Source of the DNA: Mortierella sp. BCC40632
Taxonomy: Eukaryota; Mortierellomycota; Mortierellomycetes; Mortierellales; Mortierellaceae
Assembly (NCBI GenBank): GCA_011634665.1
Contig: WAEK01000006.1
Coordinates: 1,930,501-1,994,500, forward strand
Length of the DNA: 64,000 nt
Reading direction: 5' to 3'
Part shown: one piece after another, positions 46,269 through 56,317 of the stretch
Layout: each line of letters opens with the position of its first letter
Position numbering within the stretch: the first letter of the stretch is position 1
Notes under the pieces: generated by a model
What the model was told of the DNA's origin: nothing
The model's input: only the letters and a program-made list of their open reading frames with translations
Database searches by the model: none
Made by a program: the position numbers and the translations under genes

Positions 46269-47076
46269 ATTGTTGCAAATAAGGGGAAAGAGTGGTCACA
46301 GCGGTACTTGTGAGTACAGGGAGCGAGAAAGAAGGAGCAAGACGAGCCTTTTGAAGGTGGATGTCGTTGATATCCTAGAAACCGGTGGCAAAAAACGTCA
46401 AATTTGAAACCTATCGCTGCGCAAATTGGTCAGCAAAATAGAATTTTCTAGAGCACTTTTCAAAGGGTCTTAGCGAATTCCCATAAGGCGACAGCCTAAG
46501 AAAAGGATCGAAACGAATATATCTAAAGGCAAGAATGTCACTCAAAGGTGTGCTCGAGTGGGCCTGTTCCAGCCTATCGATTGGGATTCGCAGAGTGAAT
46601 CGTCAATCAATGGTACATAGTAAATCAAAAGGAAAGAAAGCAGGTTCTATTCTTTTGTCCGACCGTTCTACTAATACTCGTCTTACTCTTAACTCCACCC
46701 CAAGGATCGGTCTCTATTTACTATATTACATTTACACTGCCAGTGATAAGAACCCTACTGGAGATTTAGAGAAGATATTCCTCTAGACAGGTTGTTCAAG
46801 GCCAGTACAAGTACCAATCTTTGCACTCAAAAAAGATTCATCCAATTTCTCCCGTCACTCTAGTGTGCCTTTCACTCCGCAAATTACCATGTTTTTCAGT
46901 TCGCCATGTCGGCACCAACATGTCCTATCCGCTCCACCAATAATCAGCTCGGTGCATGGCATAACCTCCCCTCGAAAGAAGTGCGCGCTGAATAGAGCGA
47001 TATCCAAATCCAAAGACTTAACCCCTCCATTGGATATCATGTCACAGAGGTCTATGTTTGAAATGAAGATGTGCAA
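46269..47076. other. intergenic, 810 bp, between transposase and gene D
   Basis: No gene recognised. Short open frames at 46535-46786 and 46865-47104 lack any supporting feature. One end of the transposon presumably lies here, but no inverted repeat was identified. Confidence 0.4.
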
Positions 47077-49052
47077 TCAGGAGCTCGTGCTGTTCATGAC
47101 TTGAGGACCCCGCCTTGGACCCACCTCCTCCTTACTAAAGTCCTCAATTAGTTGAGGATTTCGACCGCCAAACTTGTGCTCGATAGCCTCTATCTTAGAA
47201 TGTGCATCATATCCCTGGCTAGCATCGGAATGTCGATTATCTCCTGCAAATGTTGCGTTGGATTGGTGGTAGTCATTCTGAGGAGGAGGCGGGTAGTATG
47301 GCTTATCAGGTTGATAGGTAGGAGAACCGCTCTGATGCGTGAACACAGGTGAAACTCCTAATGTGTTGGTATCGTGATATCCGTAATATGCTTGTGCCGG
47401 TGATGCATTGCTATTCGGAGAGTAGCTGTTATTAAACACGGGTGAAGTGTGGTTGTTGGGATCGTATGGCGTGCTGGCAGCTGTTGTGAGTGATGGGTCG
47501 GTATTGCCTGGGTGAGATCCCTGGAGATTGGATGAGAAAACATATAGCTATCAACCGTATGAACATACTAGGACATCAACACTCGCTTTTCGCGGTACTT
47601 CTCATTCCAACAAGTCTACCGGCCGAGCCGTTCATAAAACTGCAAAAAAATATCGGTGAAACTACTTACCTCTTCAGTAGAACCTCCAGCTGATCCATCC
47701 TTGTTTACGAGTTGACCTTTCTTAAATCCCCGTCTCCTCTTGACGTAGAAGATGGCACCCACGACAAGAGCAATCACAGCTACACCCCCGACTGCACCTC
47801 CGACAATGGCAGCAATATTGGACGAGCTTCCACTTCCATTTGCTGTTACGTACTGAGAGTCTACAGGGTTCACTTTTTTTATCCATCCTGGCATCGAGAT
47901 ATCGAGGAGTCGAATGTCATAAAGCAAGTATCGATTTGATGCTCGGAGGCCTCCATAGACAATGGCCACATCTGTACCAGGGACTACAGCTCCGATACTA
48001 TCTGATCGAGCATAATATTTACTTGAAAAAGATGAATCAGGACTTGGTACATCTGTCCACGCTCCTGTTCTCATGTTGTACAGTTGTGGGTCAGCATTCA
48101 TGGTCGTGTTATTCACAGTATTGTTTCCGAAAGTAGAAAGGAATCCAGGGATGACCACAAATCCCGTCTGAGAAGGGAATAAGAGGCAGCCGTCCTGTTT
48201 ATATTGCAGTTGTGTAAGGGTCTTGATACCTGAATCAAGTGAAAGCGAGTAGCAGTCGGAATAGTAGGTATCTGCATCTGATCCTCCACAGATGATCGAG
48301 TCATACGACTGTGGAGCTGTTGCCATGCAGTGCCCTTGAAGACCTGCGTTAAGTGATGGGAGGAGAACTCCTTGGATTGAAAGAGAGCGGGAGTCCATCT
48401 GCATATATGTTGGCGGGGACATGGTGTTGATCAAGATCGTGTAACCGTCACTGTGGACGACAGCCTTGACATCGGGCTGATGGTAAAAGTTGTTGATGTT
48501 AAGAACTGACGAGGTGAAGGTAGGTCGGCTTGTGAGATCCCATGAGCGTGATGAGAAGTCATAAATTGCAAACTGAACAGGACCTCCCAAGATGAAGAGC
48601 TTTCCATCCTTGTTCAGAGCACAATCGAACTGAGGTGGGTCCATGAGAGGTTGGGACCCATTCCAGGCCCAAGAAGAAGGCAAAGGGATACTCCTCCAGA
48701 AGAGCCGGGCCGCAGAGCTAGTCTCAGTCAAAGGGAGTGGCACGCCTGTAAATGGAGCTGGGAGCACCTCATCAAAGTTGCCCATCTACGGAGGGGAAGA
48801 GTAGGAAGAGAGCAGTAAGCGTCACTGCGAATACAACTCTGATGAAGCTTTGGCACTTTGGGTCAACTTGAAGAATCTTACTCGACCACCGAATAGGTAG
48901 AAGGTATTGTTGTAGACAAAGCCGCAGCCATTGGCTCTTCGGCCAGGCAGCTGCGATAGATCTTGGGCTCGAGCAACTGGACTCATGAATAAGGTCACTA
49001 GCAAGACGACCCCAAACACCAGGAACAGACGTAGGCATATAATCTTCCCCAT
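47077..49052 (-). CDS. kelch-like type I membrane protein D (mosaic of B and C)
   Basis: Exons 49052-48882, 48785-47670 and 47520-47077 give 576 residues. A signal peptide (LFLVFGVVLLVTLFMSPVARAQ) and FVYNNTFYLFGGR end exon 1. The first two thirds of the ectodomain (48181-48690) are nearly identical to gene B. The stretch 47900-48180 is its own. From 47899 to 47276, covering the membrane helix, intron and most of the tail, it is identical to gene C. The final part of the tail (KIEAIEHKFGG onward) is unique. All splice sites are intact, so it should be expressed. Function unknown, as for the other three. Confidence 0.88.
47276..47899. repeat. 624-bp segment identical to 41741-42364
   Basis: Second copy of the gene C block, containing the end of exon 2, the intron and part of exon 3 of gene D. 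Confidence 0.93.
48181..48690. repeat. segment nearly identical to gene B (about 39650-40160)
   Basis: Direct comparison shows long perfect stretches interrupted by few substitutions (for example ACAGACTT against ACAGCCTT, and GACTGGTTG against GGCTGATGG). It encodes the same part of the ectodomain in both genes. Confidence 0.88.
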
Positions 49053-49503
49053 TGTGAAAATGATTGGCCACTTAAGAAGTAAGGGGAGAGAGGAGAGGGG
49101 ATCAATCTGACGAGCAATGGAAATGTCGAATGATTGATTGGATGATGGGAATGAACAAAGGATGGAGATGGATCGAATGGGGCACTCGAAAAGTGAGAAG
49201 AGTGTTTGTTCGTAGTGGAGAATGATACAAGTGCTGGTGTACTGTTTAAGTTGGGCTTAGTTGGCCAAGCTGGGCTTAGCCGGTCAAGCCAAGTTAAGAG
49301 AGGCTTTTATTATCCTACAAAAGTCCAAAGAAGTGACTCCAAATACCTACTGGCGATGCAGTGGCGCTAGGCAGCACATGCGTTGGACTTGTTCTCGATG
49401 ACTCTTGCTTTTCTACCATCCCTTGAATCCAACCATCAAAATATACATAGTAGATCTGTTGAGGAAAACAGGCTGTGCTGAGGAAAGTGGGCTGTGCTGA
49501 TAA
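49053..49503. other. intergenic, 450 bp, promoter of gene D
   Basis: Region between the gene D start and the OPT stop. It contains two copies of the GGGCTTAG motif in a short repeat-rich stretch (49246-49300) and otherwise no recognisable element. Confidence 0.4.
49253..49280 (-). promoter_or_regulatory. two GGGCTTAG copies upstream of gene D
   Basis: GGGCTTAG at 49253-49260 and GGGCTTAGC at 49272-49280, 19 bp apart. They lie 200-230 bp upstream of the gene D ATG and match motifs before B and C. Confidence 0.4.
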
Positions 49504-51857
49504 CTAATTTCCATAAAAGTTGGTCCCACCGTATGCACAATGATCAATTGCAGCAGCATTGGGATCAGGATCATGAGCATCCGGGTTGCCCCACCAAAAT
49601 GGCATTGCTCCGCCCCAGGACTGGATGCAAAAAAAGATCATTACTGTCCCGACGGCTACCCCTGTGTCCAGAGCAGCCGATGTCAGGTAGTTGTACCGGG
49701 ACCACCAAGAGTAATGGTATCGCCTTAGCAAGAAGGCAAAAACAAAGCCGACCGCTAGTCCATTTGTGTACATATATGGTAGTGCAGGTGGAATGTTTGA
49801 GGTCGCTGCCAACAGGACAGGCCAGTGTACGTATTGAAGCCATATCACATTTGGATACCTTCGGGACATGTACCAGAACGGGATCGGGAGAATGGCTCCA
49901 ATAAGGAATCCCCATTGAACAGGACTATAGATGGCCCCATCTTTGTTCCCAAAGACTCGTGCAGGACCGATCACACCCCAGATGACAGAGGCGGAATAGA
50001 ATGTGTTGGTACTCCTGCAGGTGAAAGGGTACCCGGCCGGAGTACAAACATTTGGCCGCGTATTTGTCAACCATGTCGCAGTTGCCAGGTTAACTGTGCT
50101 AGCAATTATCGTTGAAATCACTTGAGCCAAGAACATAATCCTTGGAGGGATCTTCATGTAGTGGCCAAGCTTCAGATCGGAAGTGAACGTCAATGCTTGA
50201 ATATTGACAATGTAACCATAAGTCTTGAAGGTGACATTGGCGATTGCATGACCGGGCAGAAGGTAGCCAATGACATACTCCGTAATAATATTTAGACCTG
50301 GTTGTTGGTTCGTCACTGCTTGAACTATGCCTACAGGCAGCACAAAGAAGGCTGCAAGGGCCATGGCCAGGATGACCGCCCACCATGGCATATATTCCCA
50401 GACGATGCAGGTCACAAATGAAAGAGAAATGGTAGTGGCCATCAAAATAAGGTACCACCAGTTAGGCACCTCGGGGTAGGCGCGCATCAACTTTGAGTGC
50501 ACATCCTCGCTCTCTGAGCGGGAGGATTTCCATCGTTGTACTAGCTCTTTCCCATGGTAGAGTGCTACATGAACCAGTGTCGATGTCAGACCAGCAAACC
50601 CGATCCCATAGGTCAAAGCAAAGAGAGAGTCCATTCGCATAGGTCCATAAGACTGAAATTTTTTCTCGTCAAAGATGGCGTCTGTCAAGATCATGCTTTT
50701 GTTGTAGACAGTACCGTCCTCCTTGAATAGCACGGCGGTGACGATGGGGTACACTTTTGAATTCCAGAGATTCGAATAGTAAACCAAGGGCGCAACGATC
50801 CATGCAATCACAACAAATCCGATCAGGATATTGACTTGAGCAAACCAAGGTGCAACCATTGGCTGGACATAGCTGTTAATGACAGACCAGTCCAAGGCAA
50901 TGGTGCCGATTCCAAGGCCACTTGAACCTGTTAGTTGCGCCAAAGTTTTGTTGTTGGGTGAGAACCAACAAATCCAGGAAAGGTAGCCCACTGTTGGGAA
51001 GATGAAACCTGGGAACCAGCTCCAGACAAAAGAAGCGATCGTGATCATTATGAAGTACTTCATTCGGGACATCCGCCTGCCCTCTTGCTCATCCACTGAG
51101 GGTTTGGAGTGTAGTGATCTGAAAAGCGAAGCTGTGACCAGGGTTGAGGGCCAGATCATATGAGAGGGACGGACTAAGAAACGACGGAGGACGCCTGCGA
51201 ATGCGAATCCGGTCACTTGGGTGGTCAAAACAAGGAGTAATCCGGCTATGAATCGTTTCTTATCACCATAGAATAGGTTCTGAAGAATAACTATATCGAC
51301 TGCATATGCTGTACCCGTATTGCAGGACGTCATGGTGCCAATGAGGACGTGTTCTTTGATTGAGAATGGGCCAGGGTTGAGTGTGAAGCTGAGGAAGGGA
51401 CTGTGGTAGCCAAGAGGATAAAAGCGCCGCGTGGGAAGTGTTCGTGCCATGAAGTGGCCCATTGGAAGCGAAATGAGTGCAACAACAGCATAGCCGATCG
51501 AGACCTGAGTTTGCCGGAGGTAAAAAAACTCGTTGATGAACGAGATGATCACGGCAAATAATAAACCGAGGAACCACATCCTAAAAGTATTACAGGGCAT
51601 AACTGGGTCATCCGTATCTAAAAATTGCCAAATCGTTGTCGTGTTAGTGCCTGTTGGGTCTGTGCCAGAGAAGCAGAAATTGGATTTGGATAGAGGTGAG
51701 TGGACTTACTTGACACGGTGGCCCGGACTTCCTCAATAGGGGAATTATCCTCCTCCTGGAGCTGAGTATCTTCAGTCTTCATTTTGAGTATGCCTATGTC
51801 ATCGTGTTCAGAGAACTCTTTTGATTCTTCACTTGTATGCTTCGTCACTGCGGCCAT
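49504..51857 (-). CDS. OPT-family oligopeptide/metal-chelate transporter
   Basis: Exons 51857-51710 and 51617-49504 give 753 residues. After an acidic soluble N-terminus (about 55 residues) come 12 or more hydrophobic segments. Characteristic OPT stretches include KEHVLIGTMTSCNTGTAYAVDI, FPGFIFPTVGYLSWICWFSPNN, QPGLNIITEYVIGYLLPG and the C-terminal SWGGAMPFWWGNP. The protein should import small peptides or related substrates using the proton gradient; the exact substrate cannot be read. Length is typical of fungal OPT proteins. It lies on the same strand as the kelch-like array and the CorA gene. Confidence 0.95.
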
Positions 51858-52944
51858 TTCTGAGTGGCTCTGTAGTAGCCTTCTGTTGGATTGCTAACAA
51901 GGTGTTAGCGAGGCTGGAGTACAATGTGCTTTTGGCAGTGTGTGGGGCGTGTGCAGAGGTGCTAGAGCGTCTCTACATGAATGAGATGTAGTGTTCTCGA
52001 GAAAACAGAGGGCGAGGCTTAGTATTGATCTGCTTTTTATATCCTGTAATATCTGTCTCTATTATAAACTGCGGAGAAAGACAAATGAATACGGTCGGAG
52101 GAACTGCCGAACATTTAGGCCAACATCGGTGTCTACTTGCGTGGTTTACTTGCTGACCTTCTCACACCATGCCTCTTACTGTTACCCTGATGTTATTCTG
52201 CTGGCATTCTCACGTAGCCCACAGAGTCAACTGTCCGAAGAGTATTCAACTCCAACGCAAAATGCTGGTATCCTCCCAGAATGTTTCCGAGCCTCTCAGC
52301 AGCCTTTCCGTTGCATTCGGCGCATTAACATGTAGAAAGGGAGCTGGCGGGCTGTAAACATGCGCGTTATGAATACTTGACAAAAACAGAGGGGGAGCCA
52401 ATCGGGTATTTAGCCCTAAAAGACTCTGAGTACTCTGTTTTTGGCTTTTCTGCACACACATCCTGTTCTCTGTTGCCATTTTAGTACTGTCTGAAGCTTT
52501 GGACACCAGCATTGCATGGTCTCTTGACCAAACTGCATGCCGGAACGGAGAGATCCGATGATTGTCGGGCCAACAGGCCGAAAGCACCTTTTCTGGACTG
52601 CATGGCCTGGATTTCAACCCTATTTGCTGTTGGGTCCCTGTGACACAAGAGCGGCGCATCAAAGCCATGGGAAAGTCAGGTAGACAGAATAGTAAAAATG
52701 GGCTAATAAAAATGCGTGTCAAAATCTAGCGCAAAAACGTATGTTTATTAGAGAAGTTGAAATGGAAATATATGAGTACTTTTAGGATGCAATGCTTTTC
52801 TTAAACATGATTAGAAAATGGAAAGAGATAGGAGTGAATGAAAAGAGGGGGTCATGCTCTTTGGGAGTAGCGCGGAAGTTACCAAGTTGAAATAGAGAGA
52901 GAGAGAGAGAGAGAGAGATAGCTGGGGAGAAAGGAGAAGACATA
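51858..52944. other. intergenic, 1.09 kb
   Basis: Holds the OPT upstream region and the 3' region of the CorA gene. A 158-codon minus-strand frame at 52246-52722 has no motif or splice support and is not called. A GA microsatellite (52893-52919) lies just past the CorA stop. Confidence 0.45.
52893..52919. repeat. GA dinucleotide microsatellite
   Basis: About 13 GA units in the presumed 3' UTR of the magnesium transporter gene. Confidence 0.9.
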
Positions 52945-53562
52945 CTAAATAAGACCATAGCGCTTTCCAAAAATGATGGCAGCGATACAATAGAGACCCA
53001 TAGCCCCAATAAGACCGTAGAACCAATGTAAAGGTTCGTCTTGATATCCTGGTTGTCCTGGGACATTAACATTCATTCTAAGTGTTGACATGGCACAGAG
53101 GACGAAGAGAGGGATGGTCTCAGTTAAAGATGGAAAAGATCCTTCCCAAAGAGAGTACAGGACTCAGGCCAAACCATAAGGTGAAATGGCATGAAATGCA
53201 AATAAAGATCTTACCCCCAAAGTCCTGCAACAAAAGTCATAGGGACGATTAAACTTGCAAAGAATGTAAGAGTACCTACAACTTGATTTGTCTTTGTTGA
53301 CAGTTGGTTGATCTCGAGGGAGATTTGTGCAAGGTAGTTTGAGTGCGATCGCGCCAAAATCTTTTCGTAGCTGTTGAGCGACTGAAGCATAGTCAAGACA
53401 TGATCGAGGATGTCGCCAAGGTAAAGTAGAATCTCAGTACCACCCCCACCATCATGGCGGTGGTACTGCGATGCAGCCGTCCTTTGAAGCTGAGCCTGTT
53501 GGATTTGGTGCTGCTGTTGAAAATGTTGCTGCATCGTTGCCGTCATATTAGTCACAGGTGGT

Positions 53563-53598
<36 letters not shown>

Positions 53599-55668
53599 GG
53601 TGTTGCAGCAGAGAGGCCAGCATTTGCCACTAGTGGTGAAGGTGCCGTTGATGGTGGAGCCATATTTATGCCTACTCCTGTTCCTACTGCCGGCACAACA
53701 AACCGTTCATCGAACCTCTTCATTAAGCCTCTGATTACATCTGCCTTGTTGGATAGCAGGCGCCAAATCGTCATGACATTCTTTCGGCACGACCCAATTC
53801 TTCGTAACATGTCAGATGTTTCATTCTCCCTTAGCAGCAGAACCAATTCATCAATTGAGTCTACCTCATACTCGATTGTCTGAATGGGTGACGCGAAGCT
53901 GTCCGTGATGTCATCCATAAGTGCATAATTAATCCAGTCAGGAGTGAGGGTGATATGAGAGTGGAACTGCTCAAGTCGCCTTAGGACGTTTATGTGGTGC
54001 GTAGTTGGCCGAAAATGGAACTATTAAGCATAAAATATAGACATCAAAAGAGCAAGAAATGAGAGAGACATTCTTCCTCCATCTTCAGTCCAAAGACCTA
54101 AAATCAATCGGGTAGTCTTACAGTAAAAATACCATCCCGTAGGACAACACTATACATGCTTGCAGGCTGAAGATACAACCCGGACTGGTAGTCTTGGTCA
54201 AAGGTTCTGAAACAGACAAAATAATAATTCCTGAACACCTCGTATTTCTCTCGTACATCTTCCGTAGAGATATCCTCAATCGTCAGAGGGTGAATATGAA
54301 AGTGCTACATGTTGAAAGATCAAGTCAACAAAAAGGTTAACGGTGTTCAAGCGCCAAGTGACACAATCGTTAGATTTGGTTTTTCTTTTTGCGATAGTAC
54401 TGATCGCATAATTGGAGCCTGGAGAAAATCTTGTGACATACTTTTGCCAGGATTTGCATATCAAAATCACTTGGATCAAGGATATCGATCCAATAGCAGC
54501 CATTCTTCAGCAAATCTGAAAATACTCGAGGCCCTTCTGTTCCTGGCGGGCCGCCTTGGACAGATGCTTGAGAGAGAATCCTAGAAAGAGATGACGCTTG
54601 AATCAGTCCTGTCGACGTTGAGTAGAACGTGTACCGCAGTTGCTCAGGGATAGGCGGCTGTGAGAAACCAAGAATGGCCAATTACACGGAGAATAAAGAG
54701 TTAACATGAGGGGCTTGTCTCTTCCTGCAAGGCCTATTAAGAGCGGATCACATTCCACTCAGCAAGTCAATATTTCACTCTCCTACCCGCGGGGCTCGCT
54801 CGCTGTAGTAGCTGGACTTGCGAGCAGACCGTCTCCTGAAAGCCCCTCCAAGGGCTGATTTAGATCCAGTTGAAGCAGCGCGGTCCAACCCTTGCTCTAG
54901 CCCTTCATTCAGTATCTGCTGCTGGGCCTGCGACTGGCCAAATGGGCTGGAGTTTTGGTCGTTATACTGCTTCAGATCCTCCATAAGGTCGGCCGGCGGT
55001 TCAGCATAGAATCCTCCCTCGGTCAATGATGTTTCATGGATGCAAGCGTCAAGACCCTCGTAATCAATGGAAAGTTTGGCACTATCCGACTCTGGGTGGT
55101 CCATGTGGTGGTGATGGTATCGAGGGAGTTGTGGAACGCCGGTAGCCTGTTGTTGTTGAGCGGCTGAGTGTCGCTGTTGCTGTGAATGTGGAAGGTTTAG
55201 TCCATAGGCGGAAGCATGGAGATCATTGCGCGGGTTGTATGAAGATGCAAGCTGGGGAAGGGTACTGTTAAGAGAGCGTATGGTGGGTGAGTAGCCTGAT
55301 CCCGATGAACAAGAGCGAGGAAGCAGACGAGGGTCAGATGAATGTCCAACAGAAGCAGAGGGGATGGTTGAGGCTGAGAGATGGATCTGGGTACTGAGGT
55401 CTGATGAGGACGGTTGAGAGAGAAGTTCAGGAAGCTCATAAGATGAAGACGAAATGTGCTGCTGCACAAAAGGCGAGGGACAAGACGCAGAGGAGGAATC
55501 AGTACCGACCAATGTGATGTCATTACTGGCCTTGGTGATGTCTTCGCCACTGTTCATGCTGACAGGGAGAGGGGTGCGGTCCTGCGGTGGTTGCTGTTGT
55601 TGCTGTTGCTGCTGCTGCTGTTGATTGTAGTCAAGAGAAATGACAATGTCCTTGTTTGGAGCAGCCAT
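52945..55668 (-). CDS. CorA/ALR-type magnesium transporter
   Basis: Exons 55668-54787, 54657-54442, 54304-54122, 54020-53215 and 53077-52945 give 739 residues. A long, Ser/Gln-rich cytoplasmic N-terminus (poly-Gln near residue 20) precedes the CorA soluble domain, which includes CYWIDILDPSDFDM and HFHIHPLTIEDI. A second poly-Gln run (CAG repeats near 53570-53597) interrupts the long helical region. The two C-terminal membrane helices flank the selectivity motif: TFVAGLWG at the end of exon 4 and MNVNVPGQ in exon 5 make the GMN signature. It ends shortly after the second helix (AAIIFGKRYGLI). The closest known types are yeast Alr1/Mnr2. The open frame extends upstream to 56034, but that part encodes simple repeats, so I start at the MAAPNKD methionine. 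Confidence 0.92.
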
Positions 55669-55784
55669 GGGAGACTGGGTCTGATGCGTAGGAAAGGAAG
55701 GCGAATGGGGATGAATCGGTGAAAAAGCACAGAGTCCCTGCTGTTGAGCCTCGGATAGAGAAATGATGGAAATTATCGTCGGAG

Positions 55785-55787
<3 letters not shown>

Positions 55788-55825
<38 letters not shown>

Positions 55826-55830
55826 AAGAG
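55788..55830. repeat. GA dinucleotide microsatellite
   Basis: About 20 GA units, slightly interrupted at the 3' side, in the leader region of the magnesium transporter gene. Confidence 0.9.
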
Positions 55831-55846
55831 AAACACAAAGCCCTGG

Positions 55847-55910
55847 TGCTTTGATGCTTTGATGCTTTGATGTTTTGATGCTTTGATGCTTTGATGCTTT
55901 GATGCTTTGA
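55847..55910. repeat. 8-bp tandem repeat (TGCTTTGA), about 8 copies
   Basis: Eight head-to-tail copies with one substituted unit (TGTTTTGA). Because 8 is not a multiple of 3, the minus-strand translation repeats every 24 nt as an eight-residue SIKASKHQ unit. Confidence 0.93.
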
Positions 55911-56035
55911 TACTTTGTGCTTTTTGTGCCTTGTTCTTTTTGTGCCTTGTGCCTTGAATATTTTGAAGGGGTCTGTCCTTTGACTGAATGAATGGACAAG
56001 ACCCATTCAACCATCCATTCATCCATTCATCCATT

Positions 56036-56075
56036 CCTCTCTCTCTCTCTCTTTCTCTATCTCTATCTCTATCTC
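56036..56075. repeat. CT-rich microsatellite
   Basis: CT repeats with interspersed CTAT units in the divergent promoter region. Confidence 0.85.
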
Positions 56076-56317
56076 GTCCTGACCACTCACCGACCGCTAC
56101 TCCTCTCTACCTGCCCTCTCTCCTCGTCCTGGACATGTTCCCAAGGACCCTGCCCCCACCAACAGGTGAGTGCTGTGCACCTACTCGTCTTGCACTCTTT
56201 CCTCACGAGGTCTCCTGGCAGCAAAAACTATCCTTAGCTCTATAAGAGTTCACTTGCTCCCTTCCGTCCACCTTTTTCCTCTCCTCCCAATGCGACTTCC
56301 ATCCTCACCAGTCAGTC

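Larger units (their letters stand above)
55669..56317. other. 650-bp bidirectional upstream region with simple repeats
   Basis: Lies between the divergent CorA and RING genes. It contains a GA tract, an 8-bp tandem repeat and a CT tract (each listed). The frame upstream of the CorA ATG is open through this repeat DNA on the minus strand. Confidence 0.5.

Noticed and set aside
46268..46480. possible inverted repeat with 44820-44850 (both contain GCGCAAA)
   Set aside because: The match is short and in direct, not inverted, orientation, so it does not define transposon ends.
46535..46786. 83-codon plus-strand frame between transposase and gene D
   Set aside because: No supporting feature; likely chance.
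52246..52722. 158-codon minus-strand frame upstream of OPT
   Set aside because: Composition is irregular, there is no recognisable domain and no splice-supported extension.
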